64,000 nt of DNA from positions 806,001 to 870,000 of the forward strand of contig NZ_CP025546.1 of the NCBI RefSeq assembly GCF_003614435.1. The letters run 5' to 3'. Of the stretch, positions 47,955 to 56,648 are shown piece after piece. The notes beneath the pieces were generated by a model. That model did no database searches and was not told the origin of the DNA. It saw nothing but the letters and a program-made list of their open reading frames with translations. This DNA comes from Mycobacterium paragordonae (GTDB taxonomy: Bacteria > Actinomycetota > Actinomycetes > Mycobacteriales > Mycobacteriaceae). Position 1 is the first letter of the stretch. Every line of letters begins with the position of its first letter. Made by a program: the position numbers and the translations under genes.

Positions 47955-49311
47955 GTTGCCTCATGTCAAGATGCGCGCGAAGGTTTGTTGGTTGCCTCAC
48001 GTGAACGTGCGCGCTTGGTGAGTGGAGTCGGGACGCCGGCTGGGGCTTTGCTGGTGGTCAGGGTGAAGAGTTGGTTGGTCAACGCCTGAATCTGGCGTTG
48101 GGTGGCGGCTGGGTTGATCAGTGAGTAGGTCCGCTTGAGCGCCACGATGCGGTCCACGGTCATACTCGGGTGGTCGGTCGCCCGGTGAAACGGGGTGGTG
48201 GCCGTGTCGTGTTTTCTGGATACCTTGGCGCCTTTGCGGACTTTGGATACCAATTTCTGCTGGGGGTGGAAGTAGTTGGTCAGCTGTGACTGCATTCGCC
48301 AGATCTCGTTGAGTAGCAAGAGTTCTGACGCTGTGTCGTAGCGGTAGTAGCCGACCACGGTGCGGACCACCACCCAGTTCTTCTGCTCGACGTGGCAGCC
48401 GTCGTTCTTGTTGCCCGGCCGTGACCGGGTGAAGGTGATTCGCCGGTCTTGGCACCATGCCAAGAGGTCGTCGTTGATGAATTCCGATCCGTTATCGCAG
48501 TCCACGCCGAGGATCGGGAACGGCATCGCGGCGGCGATCTGATTGAGGGCGGCCAGGATGTGTTTGGCCGTCCTGTCCGGTAGCGAGCGGCTTTCGGTCC
48601 AGCCGGTGGCGATATCGGTGACCGTCAACGTGAACGCATGGCCTCCACCCCGATTGCCGCCGTCATGGAAGACCGTGTCGATCTCGACGAAGCCGGGCAC
48701 AGCGTCATCCCATTGGGCCCAGGTGCGCACCGGGATCTGACTTCGGATCAGCGACCCCGGCTTGGTGCCCACGCGTCCTTTGATCTTGTATCTGGCCCGT
48801 TCATCGGCCAGGCGGCGATCGATGGTGGCCGCCGACATCGATACCAGCAGTGCCGCCGTCTCGTCACTGATGACCAGCTCCCGGAAGTGGCGCAGCACGG
48901 CTACCAGCTCGGTGAGCATGGGTGCGAGCCGTTTGCCGGCGGGCATGCCCAGCACCGTCCAGCAGATCGTCAGCGCAGCAATCACATCCTCGCCGTATTT
49001 CACGGGCCGCGGACTTCGTGCAGACATGATCCTGGGGGCCAGCGCGGCTTTCAGTGCCTTGCGGGCATGGCTGCGATGCCAGCCCGTGTTGGCGCACAAC
49101 TCGTCAAGAATCCGGGTCTTACCGCGCTTACCGGCCTGCTGATAACGAGTCGCCGCTGATTGGGTCACCGCCCTGCGCTCTGCCAATGTCAACCCCATCA
49201 ACCGGGCCTACCGAACTCATTGCTGACCCGACCAGGCAGGCGCGCCGTCCACGCGCGCATTCTCGATGAGGCAACGAATCACCCTTTCGCGCGCATTTCT
49301 GACGAGTCAAC
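47955..49311 (-). mobile_element. Intact insertion sequence with doubled terminal repeats (~1.36 kb)
   Basis: Bounded by imperfect ~23-bp terminal inverted repeats: outer left at 47955-47978 (GTTGCCTCATGTCAAGATGC) and outer right at 49289-49311 (reverse complement GTTGACTCGTCAGAAATGCG). A second copy of the repeat lies inside each end, at 47991-48014 and 49253-49275. Such doubled ends resemble transposase-binding-site arrays. No clear target duplication was found. It encodes one DDE transposase. Confidence 0.8.
47966..49198 (-). CDS. DDE transposase of IS at 47955-49311
   Basis: A 410-residue transposase with an integrase-core (rve) fold. The catalytic triad is read from EIDTVFHDGG (first Asp), DCDNGSEFI (second Asp) and CHVEQKN (Glu). 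The N-terminus is a helical DNA-binding region (AERRAVTQSAATRYQQAGKRGK). The stop codon lies inside the left terminal repeat. I could not assign it to a named IS family with confidence; it resembles unclassified (ISNCY-type) elements. The ATG at 49198 was chosen; a TTG one codon upstream is possible. Confidence 0.85.
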   Translation of the reverse strand: MGLTLAERRAVTQSAATRYQQAGKRGKTRILDELCANTGWHRSHARKALKAALAPRIMSARSPRPVKYGEDVIAALTICWTVLGMPAGKRLAPMLTELVAVLRHFRELVISDETAALLVSMSAATIDRRLADERARYKIKGRVGTKPGSLIRSQIPVRTWAQWDDAVPGFVEIDTVFHDGGNRGGGHAFTLTVTDIATGWTESRSLPDRTAKHILAALNQIAAAMPFPILGVDCDNGSEFINDDLLAWCQDRRITFTRSRPGNKNDGCHVEQKNWVVVRTVVGYYRYDTASELLLLNEIWRMQSQLTNYFHPQQKLVSKVRKGAKVSRKHDTATTPFHRATDHPSMTVDRIVALKRTYSLINPAATQRQIQALTNQLFTLTTSKAPAGVPTPLTKRARSREATNKPSRAS

Positions 49312-49329
49312 GCGGTCGGGGGTAGCGGC

Positions 49330-49342
49330 TATAATCGAAAGT
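49330..49342 (+). promoter_or_regulatory. TATAAT promoter of the 13E12 gene, now cut off
   Basis: A perfect -10 box TATAAT (49330-49335) lies 7 bases before the ATG at 49343, which would give a leaderless transcript of the original 13E12 gene. The IS481 insertion 36 bases after that ATG separates the promoter from most of the gene. Confidence 0.6.
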
Positions 49343-49378
49343 ATGTTCGATAGGCTGCCGTTCCTCGCACCCGGGATG
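49343..49378 (+). pseudogene. Orphaned first 12 codons of the 13E12 gene
   Basis: ATG at 49343 opens MFDRLPFLAPGM, which runs straight into the IS481-family element. Its last 15 bases (49364-49378) are repeated at 50817-50831 on the other side of the element. Joining there restores one frame with the 13E12 gene (50829 onward). Confidence 0.85.
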
Positions 49379-50816
49379 TGTCATCTCCCAGGACATCGGT
49401 GACAGTTCTGTGTCAGGACATCGGTGACAGTTCGGGCTGTGTTGGTGGTGACATTTCTGCCTCAGGGTTCGGGTGGTGGCTGTTAATGAACCGATCGATC
49501 CTCTGGTCCGGCTTGCTATCTCGCAGTGGCCCGATGACGCGCCCCGCGGGGCGGTTTCGACGTTCTGCGCCGAGTACGGCATCTCCCGCAAGTCGTTCTA
49601 CGAGTTGCGTAAACGCGCCAGGGCCGACGGGCCGGCCGCAGTACTTGAACCCAGGACGAGACGACCTAAGTCGAGCCCATCGAAGTTGAGCGATGCGATC
49701 AAGGAGCAGGCTGTGGCCGTGCGTGCCGCACTGGAGGCCTCCGGCCTGGATCACGGGCCGATCAGTGTGCACGAAAAGATGCGCGCGATGGGCCTACAAC
49801 CGGTGCCTTCCACGGCATCGCTGGCGCGCATCTTCCGTGAGGCTGGCGTGGCTCGTCTGGAGCCGAAGAAGAAGCCCCGCTCGGCATGGCGGCGGTTCGT
49901 CTATCCGGCGCCGAATGCGTGCTGGCAACTCGACGCGACCGAGTACGTGCTGAGCGGCGGACGAAAGTGCGTAATCTTCCAGCTCATCGACGACCACTCC
50001 CGCTACGCGGTCGCTTCCCACGTCGCATTCAGCGAGACCGCCACGGACGCGATCGCAGTGGTGGACAAGGCCATCGCCGCCCACGGAGTGCCCCAACGAC
50101 TGCTGTCGGACAACGGGCTCGCGCTTAACCCCTCGCGGCGTGGATACCTGGGCCAGCTCGTAGAACACCTCGCAAGCCTGGGCGTGGCGGCGATGACCGG
50201 CAAGCCCTACAAACCGACCACCCAGGGCAAGAACGAACGCTTCCATCAGACCTTGTTCCGCTACTTGGACAAGCAGCCTCTCGCGCGCACGCTGGCCGAG
50301 TTGCAGACCCAAATCGACGCCTTCGACGACATCTACAACAACGAGCGCCCCCACCAAGGGCTGCCTGGCCGCATCACACCCCGCGCGGCCTGGGAGGCCA
50401 CCGAGAAGGCGCAGGCTCCCCGCCCCAAACCCGACCAGCCCTTCTTCGTCCAAGCTGCACTTAAGCGGCACCGGCCTGCACCCGCACCCAAAGACCTGCC
50501 CGCCGGCACCAGCGTCAGGACACTGACCACCGCCGGAACATTCATGCTCGCGGGGGTCCAGTACAAGGTCGATGGACGACGCGGCTTTGACCAGGTCCTG
50601 GTCGTCACCAACGGCGACAAGATCATCGTCGCCGACCTGGACGGCGAAGTCCTCATCGAGCACACAAGACCCGCACCCGGGGTGACTTACGTCGGCAACG
50701 GACGACCCCGCGGCCCACACCCCAAAAACGACGACAAAACGTCACCGAAGTCCTGACACACCAACTGGCACCGATGTCCTGACACAGAACTGTCACCGAT
50801 GTCCTGAGACATCACA
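49379..50816 (+). mobile_element. IS481-family element inserted in the 13E12 gene (1438 bp)
   Basis: Ends are TGTCATCTCCC... on the left and the inverted TGTGATGTCTC... on the right. The flanking 15-base CTCGCACCCGGGATG (49364-49378, 50817-50831) is an exact target duplication. Each end carries tandem copies of a 16-base motif (AGGACATCGGTGACAG), 25 bases apart: 49390-49405 and 49415-49430 on the left, and 50765-50780 (one mismatch) and 50790-50805 in inverted orientation on the right. Fresh ends and an exact duplication suggest a recent insertion. Confidence 0.95.
49473..50756 (+). CDS. IS481-family transposase
   Basis: A 427-residue transposase. The N-terminal helix-turn-helix (STFCAEYGISRKSFYELRKRARADG) is followed by an integrase core with the triad in CWQLDATEYV, LLSDNGLAL and GKNERFHQTLFRYL (D-D-E), then a C-terminal beta domain. 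It fills most of the IS481 element. Intact, so the element is probably still active. Confidence 0.93.
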   Translation: MVAVNEPIDPLVRLAISQWPDDAPRGAVSTFCAEYGISRKSFYELRKRARADGPAAVLEPRTRRPKSSPSKLSDAIKEQAVAVRAALEASGLDHGPISVHEKMRAMGLQPVPSTASLARIFREAGVARLEPKKKPRSAWRRFVYPAPNACWQLDATEYVLSGGRKCVIFQLIDDHSRYAVASHVAFSETATDAIAVVDKAIAAHGVPQRLLSDNGLALNPSRRGYLGQLVEHLASLGVAAMTGKPYKPTTQGKNERFHQTLFRYLDKQPLARTLAELQTQIDAFDDIYNNERPHQGLPGRITPRAAWEATEKAQAPRPKPDQPFFVQAALKRHRPAPAPKDLPAGTSVRTLTTAGTFMLAGVQYKVDGRRGFDQVLVVTNGDKIIVADLDGEVLIEHTRPAPGVTYVGNGRPRGPHPKNDDKTSPKS

Positions 50817-50828
50817 CTCGCACCCGGG

Positions 50829-52295
50829 ATGGAAGGGTATGACGGCTACCTGGAGGTGGTGGCCCACCGCAGGGCACTTCTAGAAAAGACCGAGGAATCG
50901 GCCGGTTGGATGACGCGGATCGGTGCGGCGGCGCGGGTGGTCAATCAGGCCCAGGCCGCGGAGTTGGTGGCGATCGGGCAGTTGTTCTCCCACCGCTCGG
51001 TGGCGGGCTCTGAGACGGGGCAGTGGGCGATCGACACGTTCAAAGCGGTGGCCGGGGAGGTCGCCGCGGGGCTGAAGATCAGCCAGGGCCGCGCAGAGAC
51101 CAAGCTGCATTATGCCCGGGCGATGCGCGAGCGCCTACCGCAGGTCGCGGCGGTGTTCTGTGCCGGGGACATTGACCTGGAGGCGTTCGCGACGATCGTG
51201 TTCCGCACCGAGCTGATCGAGGACCCCCAGGTGCTGGCGGCGGTGGATGAGCGGGTCGCCGCGCGGGTGACACGGTGGCCGTCGCTGAGCCGGGGGCGGT
51301 TGTCGCAGAAGATCGACCAGATCGTCGCCGACGCCGACGCCGATGCCGTCCGGCGGCGCACAGAGGCCCAGGCTGATCGGGAGGTGTGGATCAGCCAGGA
51401 GCTCAACGGGTTGTGCCAGGTGGAGGGACGCCTGCGCAGCACCGATGCCAAAGCCCTCGATGCGCGGATCTCGGCGTTGGCGGCCACGGTGTGCCCGAAC
51501 GATCCGCGCACGGTGGCTCAGCGCCGCGCTGATGCCATGGGGGCGCTGGCCGCCGATGCCACCCGGCTGGGCTGTGAATGCGGCCGCGCCGATTGCACCG
51601 CCGCCGGGCGTAAGCCCGCCTCGCCGGTGGTGATCCATGTGGTCGCCGAACAGGCCACCCTCAATGGCCACAGCGACCAGCCGGGGTGCCTGTTGGGTGG
51701 CGAGGACCTGATCACCCCCGAACTGTTGGCCGAGTTGGCCCTGTCCGCCAAGCAGGTGCCGTTGATCCATCCCGGCTACGCCGCCCCCGAACCGCACTAC
51801 CACCCCTCACCAGCGCTCGCCGATTTCGTGCGGGCCCGGGACCTGACCTGCCGCTGGCCGGGCTGTGATGTGCCGGCCACGCACTGCGATGTCGACCACA
51901 CCATCCCCTACGCCTCCGGTGGGCCCACCCATGCGGGCAACCTCAAGTGCTACTGCCGTACGCATCATTTGATGAAAACGTTTTGGGGCTGGACCGAGAA
52001 ACAACTCGCCGACGGCACCTTGATCCTGACCTCCCCGGGTGGGGACACCCACGTCACCACCCCCGGCTCCGCGTTGCTGTTTCCCAGCCTGTGCCATGCG
52101 GTGGGTGGGATGCCCGCCCCCGAAGCCCAAACCCCACCGGCGGATTACTGCGCCGAGCGCACCGCGATGATGCCCACCCGCCGGCGCACCCGCACCCAGG
52201 CCCGCGCCGCCCGCGTCACCGCCGAACGCCGCGCCAACCACCAAGCCCGCATCACCGCCACCGGCCCACCCGACGACGAACCCCCACCCTTCTAG
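50829..52295 (+). CDS. 13E12-repeat DUF222/HNH endonuclease, 5' displaced by IS481
   Basis: 488 residues with the DUF222 region (N-terminal to ~300) and a C-terminal HNH nuclease motif (LTCRWPGCDVPATHCDVDHTIPYASGG; LKCYCRTHHLMK). This is the mycobacterial 13E12 family and the position corresponds to Rv0393 next to ndhA. The present ATG is inside the 15-base target duplication. Without the IS the protein would start 11 residues earlier at 49343 and be 499 residues long. It may still be expressed from IS-borne signals. The 3' end overlaps the convergent secreted-protein gene by 4 bases. Confidence 0.9.
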   Translation: MEGYDGYLEVVAHRRALLEKTEESAGWMTRIGAAARVVNQAQAAELVAIGQLFSHRSVAGSETGQWAIDTFKAVAGEVAAGLKISQGRAETKLHYARAMRERLPQVAAVFCAGDIDLEAFATIVFRTELIEDPQVLAAVDERVAARVTRWPSLSRGRLSQKIDQIVADADADAVRRRTEAQADREVWISQELNGLCQVEGRLRSTDAKALDARISALAATVCPNDPRTVAQRRADAMGALAADATRLGCECGRADCTAAGRKPASPVVIHVVAEQATLNGHSDQPGCLLGGEDLITPELLAELALSAKQVPLIHPGYAAPEPHYHPSPALADFVRARDLTCRWPGCDVPATHCDVDHTIPYASGGPTHAGNLKCYCRTHHLMKTFWGWTEKQLADGTLILTSPGGDTHVTTPGSALLFPSLCHAVGGMPAPEAQTPPADYCAERTAMMPTRRRTRTQARAARVTAERRANHQARITATGPPDDEPPPF

Positions 52296-52897
52296 GTGGG
52301 CCAGGAACTCGCATTGCTCCGGAAGTTCGCATTCGGAGGATTGCAGAAGTCCGAGTTCGTCCCGGCCAGCAGGACGAAATAGCCCTCACCCTTGTGGGTG
52401 AAACTGTATGGCGGGTAACTCCATCCGCTGTTGCACATCGATGTCGGCGTGCCCATCGTGGCCCGCCGCCAACTGGACTTGGCGCACGCGGTGAGGGCAT
52501 CGACGTCGGAAACGCCGCTCTTCGGAATCACCAGCATGCCGCCGCCCCACTGTCCGTCAGCGCGACGATAGGCGCGCGCCCCGAAGCCGGCCCCGTTCGT
52601 CTGGCAGCCCAGTGCCCGCTGCAGAGGCTGGAAGACGGTGGCGAGGTCGCGGTTGGTGACGGCGGCTGCGGCAGTGATGAATTGGGCCGCATCGGACCCG
52701 TCGACCTCCTGCACGTTCGGATCGTGGAAGCTGAACAGCTGCTGCGAGATCGCACTCGCACTACCGCCTCCGCCGATGACGGGTCCGCTGCCGGTTGAGG
52801 TCATCGGCGGCAACCCACCGGCGGGGTCGGCCGCTGCCGCCGGCGCCAGAGCCAGCGACAGGACAACGATCGCACCAAGGCGTGCAAGGACTTTCAC
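52292..52897 (-). CDS. Secreted protein with signal peptide (Rv0398c-like)
   Basis: A 201-residue exported protein. The signal peptide is MKVLARLGAIVVLSLALAPAAAADP, cleaved near AAA-DP. The mature part is a small globular domain with four Cys (LGCQT, TACAK, SMCNS, DFCNP), which could form two disulphides, and a Gly-rich loop (VIGGGGSAS). Unknown function. GTG start with GGGAG upstream. It follows lpqK by only 2 bases. Confidence 0.83.
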   Translation of the reverse strand: MKVLARLGAIVVLSLALAPAAAADPAGGLPPMTSTGSGPVIGGGGSASAISQQLFSFHDPNVQEVDGSDAAQFITAAAAVTNRDLATVFQPLQRALGCQTNGAGFGARAYRRADGQWGGGMLVIPKSGVSDVDALTACAKSSWRRATMGTPTSMCNSGWSYPPYSFTHKGEGYFVLLAGTNSDFCNPPNANFRSNASSWPT

Positions 52898-52899
52898 GG

Positions 52900-54123
52900 C
52901 TATCTCCCGGGTGGCATGGGTGGGGCGTCATTGGGCGCCAACTCGGCGCCGATCTTGCGAAACAGGATGTCCGCCTGATTGGTGTAGTTGCCCTGATCAT
53001 CGAAGGCTTCAGGCGCATAGGTCACCGCGACGGCTATCGCCACCTTCTGCGACGGCAGGTACGCCTCCACGGCGGCCTCCCCGGAGAACATCGGGTTTTG
53101 CAACAGCCACTTTCCGGAGATCACGATCCCGAGACCATAGGTGTATTCGTCACTTTGATCGAAGCACGTCGGGCAACCCGGCTGGGGTCGCGTCTTGCCG
53201 CGCAAGTCTGTCGACACCATCTTCTTGTACGACTCGGCGGACAAGAACCTGCCCGACCCGATGCCGGCCGCGGTGGCTTCCATGTCGTAGATGTTGGTGG
53301 TCTGGATTGCGCCGTGGGTGATCGTCCAGGACGGGTTCCAGAACGTGGACTCCTCGTAGAACGGCACCCCAGCGGGTATCTTCAGAAACTCCCGGCGCTC
53401 CGAGCTGAACGCGTGCAGGGCCGGGTCTGGAATCACGGGGGTATCCGAGTTTGCGGTCTGCGTCAGGCCCAGCGGCGCAAGCACTTTGGACTGCAACAGC
53501 GACGGCATGTCGTGGCCGGTCGCCTTCTCCAGCGCCATCCCCAACAGTACGTAGTTGGTGTGCGAGTAATTCCAGTTCGTCCCCGGTTCGTACAGCAGTG
53601 GCCGCGAAGAGATCTGGGCCAGAATATCCGCAGTGGTCCACTGCCGGAACGGATTACCGTACAGCGCGTTGTTGAACGCATCATTGCCGATGACGTAGTC
53701 GGGGTAGCCCGAAGTCATCTGGGCGAGCTGGGCCAGTGTGACGCGGTCGGCGTGCGGGAAGTCGGGCAACCACTTGGACAACTTGTCTTCCAGGCTGACC
53801 TTCTTCTCGTCGACCAGCTTCAGCAGCAACGTCGCCACATACGAAATGGCCACCGCGCCATTGCGAAAGTGCATGTTCGCACCGGCCGGCACACCGGTCA
53901 TCGACTCGCCGGCGGCCTGCGTCACAACCTCCCGGCCATCGACCGTCACCCGCACGATCGCCGCGCGCAGGTGGGCCTGCCCCATGAAGTCACGGACGAT
54001 CCGCATCACCGCGTCGGCCTGCGCCGCGGCAACGCTCGGCGGTGCCGGAGGCACCACCCGCTGCACCGCGCAACCGGCCAGCAACACCAGGGCGGCCACG
54101 CCGGCGAGGCGCCGCCGCATCAC
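52900..54123 (-). CDS. lpqK: Lipoprotein LpqK, degenerate serine-beta-lactamase fold
   Basis: Homologue of LpqK (Rv0399c), 407 residues. The signal peptide ends in the lipobox LLAGC. The beta-lactamase/esterase fold is visible (ATLLLKLVDEKKVSLEDKLSKWLPDFP; YSHTNYVLLGMAL). The catalytic SxxK motif is absent: the aligned stretch FRNGAVAISYVATLLL has no Ser or Lys where SVTK-like residues belong, and YSN is YSH. So it probably binds peptidoglycan-like or lipid ligands without hydrolysing them. GTG at 54123 overlaps the fadE7 stop. Confidence 0.87.
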   Translation of the reverse strand: MMRRRLAGVAALVLLAGCAVQRVVPPAPPSVAAAQADAVMRIVRDFMGQAHLRAAIVRVTVDGREVVTQAAGESMTGVPAGANMHFRNGAVAISYVATLLLKLVDEKKVSLEDKLSKWLPDFPHADRVTLAQLAQMTSGYPDYVIGNDAFNNALYGNPFRQWTTADILAQISSRPLLYEPGTNWNYSHTNYVLLGMALEKATGHDMPSLLQSKVLAPLGLTQTANSDTPVIPDPALHAFSSERREFLKIPAGVPFYEESTFWNPSWTITHGAIQTTNIYDMEATAAGIGSGRFLSAESYKKMVSTDLRGKTRPQPGCPTCFDQSDEYTYGLGIVISGKWLLQNPMFSGEAAVEAYLPSQKVAIAVAVTYAPEAFDDQGNYTNQADILFRKIGAELAPNDAPPMPPGR

Positions 54124-55310
54124 CGGAACGCGGCTATGCCGGTGAATGCCTGGCCGAGGACCAGCTGATGCATTTCCGGGGTGCCTTCGTAGGTCAGTAC
54201 CGACTCCAGGTTGACCATGTGCCGGATCACCGGGTACTCCAGCGATATCCCGTTGCCGCCCAATATGGTTCGTGCGGTCCGGCAGATCTCGATCGCCTCC
54301 CGGGTGTTGTTGAGCTTGCCGAAGCTCACCTGGTCCGGGCGCAGCCCCACGCTGTCCTTGAGGCGGCCCAGATGCAGCGACAGCAACTGTCCCTTGTGCA
54401 GTTCGACCGCCATGTCCACCAACTTGGCCTGGGTCAGCTGGAACGCCGCGATCGGGCGACCGAACTGGGTGCGCTGACTCGCGTACTCCAGGGCAGACTG
54501 CCAGGCCGAGCGCGCCGCACCCATGGAACCCCAGACAATGCCGTAGCGCGCCTCCGACAGACAGGCCAGCGGCCCTTTGAGACCCGTGGCGCCAGGCAAC
54601 AACGCCTCGTCTGGCAACCGGACGTCGTCGAGCACCAACTCACTGGTTATCGACGCCCGCAACGACAGCTTGTGGTGAATGGTGTTGGCGGAGAACCCCG
54701 GTGTGTCGGTCGGGACGATGAAGCCGCGAACCCCTTCGTCGGTCGCGGCCCACACCACCGCGACGTCGGCGATCGACCCGTTGGTGATCCACATCTTGCG
54801 CCCGTTCAGCACCCAGTCCGACCCGTCGCGGCGTGCCCGCGTCTTCATCGCGGCCGGGTCGGACCCGGCATCGGGTTCGGTCAACCCGAAGCATCCGATC
54901 AGCTCACCGGCCGCCATCCCCGGCAACCACCGCTGCTTCTGTTCTTCCGAGCCGTTGTTCCAGATCGCGAACATCGCCAGCGACCCCTGCACCGACACCA
55001 GCGACCGGATGCCGGAGTCGGCGGCCTCCAACTCCAGACAGGCCAGGCCGTAATGGACCGCGGACGCGCCGCCGCACCCGTAGCCCTGCAGATGCATGCC
55101 CAGCAGACCCAGTTCGCCGAACTGCTTGGCCAATTCGCGTGCCACCGGCAGGTCGCCGTCCTCGAACCACTGGCTGACGTGCGGAAGCACCTGCTCGGCG
55201 CAGAACGCGCGCACCGTGTCACGCACGGCGATCTCGTCGCTGGACAGCGACGCGTCCAGCCCGAGCGGGTCGAAGGGGTCGAATGACGGTGCAGTCTGGT
55301 CGGTGCTCAT
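54120..55310 (-). CDS. fadE7: Acyl-CoA dehydrogenase FadE7 (glutaryl-CoA dehydrogenase-like)
   Basis: Flavoenzyme of 396 residues. The catalytic base Glu lies in LTYEGTPEMHQLV. The FAD/substrate pattern is CFGLTEPDAGSDPAAMKT and WITNGSIADVAVVWA. Sequence signatures resemble glutaryl-CoA dehydrogenases, which oxidise and decarboxylate glutaryl-CoA in lysine and tryptophan breakdown. It is adjacent to lpqK, with a one-base-shifted stop/start overlap. Confidence 0.92.
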   Translation of the reverse strand: MSTDQTAPSFDPFDPLGLDASLSSDEIAVRDTVRAFCAEQVLPHVSQWFEDGDLPVARELAKQFGELGLLGMHLQGYGCGGASAVHYGLACLELEAADSGIRSLVSVQGSLAMFAIWNNGSEEQKQRWLPGMAAGELIGCFGLTEPDAGSDPAAMKTRARRDGSDWVLNGRKMWITNGSIADVAVVWAATDEGVRGFIVPTDTPGFSANTIHHKLSLRASITSELVLDDVRLPDEALLPGATGLKGPLACLSEARYGIVWGSMGAARSAWQSALEYASQRTQFGRPIAAFQLTQAKLVDMAVELHKGQLLSLHLGRLKDSVGLRPDQVSFGKLNNTREAIEICRTARTILGGNGISLEYPVIRHMVNLESVLTYEGTPEMHQLVLGQAFTGIAAFR

Positions 55311-55377
55311 GGGTCAATCCTGCCCCCGCCCGGTAGTCTCGCTGCATGCAACGCGGCGGGGGCTGGCGTGGCTCGGG

Positions 55378-55728
55378 ATGGACGTGGTGGCCGTGCTGGT
55401 TTTCTGTGCCCTCGGGCGGCGCAGCCACGACGAAGGCATCAATGTCAGCGGGTTGGCGACCACCGCCTGGCCGTTCCTGAGCGGGACGGCTCTGGGCTGG
55501 CTACTGTCCCGCGGATGGCGGCGGCCGACGGCCGTGGCGCCCACCGGAGTGATCGTCTGGATATCGACCGTGGTGGTCGGCATGCTGCTGCGTAAAGCCA
55601 GTTCAGCCAGTGTGGCGGGGGCGTTCGTGGTGGTGGCCTCGACGGTGACCGCCGTATTCCTGCTCGGCTGGCGGGCCGCCATCACAGCCCTCTCAGCACG
55701 CGCGGGCCGGCACGGTTCGGACGGCTGA
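55378..55728 (+). CDS. DUF3054 small membrane protein (Rv0401-like)
   Basis: A 116-residue membrane protein with about four helices (MDVVAVLVFCALG; WPFLSGTALGWLLS; APTGVIVWISTVVVGMLL; GAFVVVASTVTAVFLLGW). Start uncertain: the ATG at 55378 is the first in-frame standard start, but an upstream in-frame extension beginning at a CTG (55342) looks coding. It diverges from fadE7 and lies just before the methyltransferase gene. Confidence 0.7.
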   Translation: MDVVAVLVFCALGRRSHDEGINVSGLATTAWPFLSGTALGWLLSRGWRRPTAVAPTGVIVWISTVVVGMLLRKASSASVAGAFVVVASTVTAVFLLGWRAAITALSARAGRHGSDG

Positions 55729-55739
55729 CGGCCCGATCA

Positions 55740-56648
55740 GTGGTACGCACCGACGGCGACACCTGGGACCCGGCCACCGGTGTCGGCATGACGGCGACGT
55801 TCGGTGCGGTGGCCAGGGCGGTGGGGACCAACAAGGGTTTGATCAACGATCCGTTCGCCGAGCCTCTGGTGCGCGCCGCGGGGGTGGAGTACTTCATCCG
55901 GGTGATCGAGGACGAGCAGTATGCGGCCGACGGCGGCGGTGACCCCGTCATGTACGGGATGCTCAACATTCTTGCCGTGCACGGCCGGTTCCTGGACGAG
56001 TACCTGACCAGAGCCGCGCGAGCGGGCATCCGCCAAGCGGTCAATCTCGGCTGTGGGCTGGACACCAGGGCCTACCGATTGTGGTGGCCGCCTGGAACCA
56101 CGGTGTACGAGTGCGACCAGCCGGGGGTGATGGATTTCAAGGCGCAGGTGCTGCGCGGCCTCGGGGGGAAGCTGACCACCCATCGCTGCGCCGTGGGAGT
56201 CGACCTTCGTGACGACTGGCTGACGGCGCTGCGGCGGGTCGGATTCGATCCAGCGCAACCGACGGTCTGGATAGCCGAGAACCTGTTGATCGGTTACCTG
56301 CCGCCGGATGCGCAGGATCGGCTGCTGCATCAGCTCAGCGCATCCAGCGCGGCCGGCAGCCGGTTTGCCGCCGACCACATGCCGTGGACCGAGGCGCAGC
56401 TCCAGGAGGGCCGGGCCTTCATCGATGGCTGGCGCCAGGAGGGCCTGGACATCGATCTGGCCAAGTTGACCTACTCCGCCGAATTCGGTTCGCTCCCTGA
56501 GAATCTCGAGGCTCACGGCTGGCGGACCAATGACAGGACGCTGGTCGAGTTGCTGTCCACCGTCGGTCTCGCGGGCCGCCGGCGGGTCAGCCGGCACGAC
56601 TTGGCGATCACGCCCCGCTACGTGACGGCGATGATGGGTGACCGGTGA
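55740..56648 (+). CDS. SAM-dependent methyltransferase (mycobacterial DUF/TIGR00027 type)
   Basis: A 302-residue O-methyltransferase-like protein of the family expanded in mycobacteria: N-terminal MVRTDGDTWDPATGVGMTATFGA, SAM motif AVNLGCGLDTRAYRL, acidic loop VYECDQPGVMDFK and WIAENLLIGYLP. Substrates are unknown. The GTG start at 55740 follows the DUF3054 gene by 11 bases. It is coupled to the GNAT gene by a 4-base overlap. Confidence 0.88.
   Translation: MVRTDGDTWDPATGVGMTATFGAVARAVGTNKGLINDPFAEPLVRAAGVEYFIRVIEDEQYAADGGGDPVMYGMLNILAVHGRFLDEYLTRAARAGIRQAVNLGCGLDTRAYRLWWPPGTTVYECDQPGVMDFKAQVLRGLGGKLTTHRCAVGVDLRDDWLTALRRVGFDPAQPTVWIAENLLIGYLPPDAQDRLLHQLSASSAAGSRFAADHMPWTEAQLQEGRAFIDGWRQEGLDIDLAKLTYSAEFGSLPENLEAHGWRTNDRTLVELLSTVGLAGRRRVSRHDLAITPRYVTAMMGDR

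Noticed and set aside
49379..50816. IS21-type istA/istB element
   Set aside because: Only one transposase gene and no ATPase partner; triad and ends fit IS481.
55346..55480. Leaderless 44-codon ORF at ATG 55346
   Set aside because: Out of frame with the conserved membrane protein and of Trp/Arg-rich shadow composition, although TAGTCT lies 6 bases upstream.
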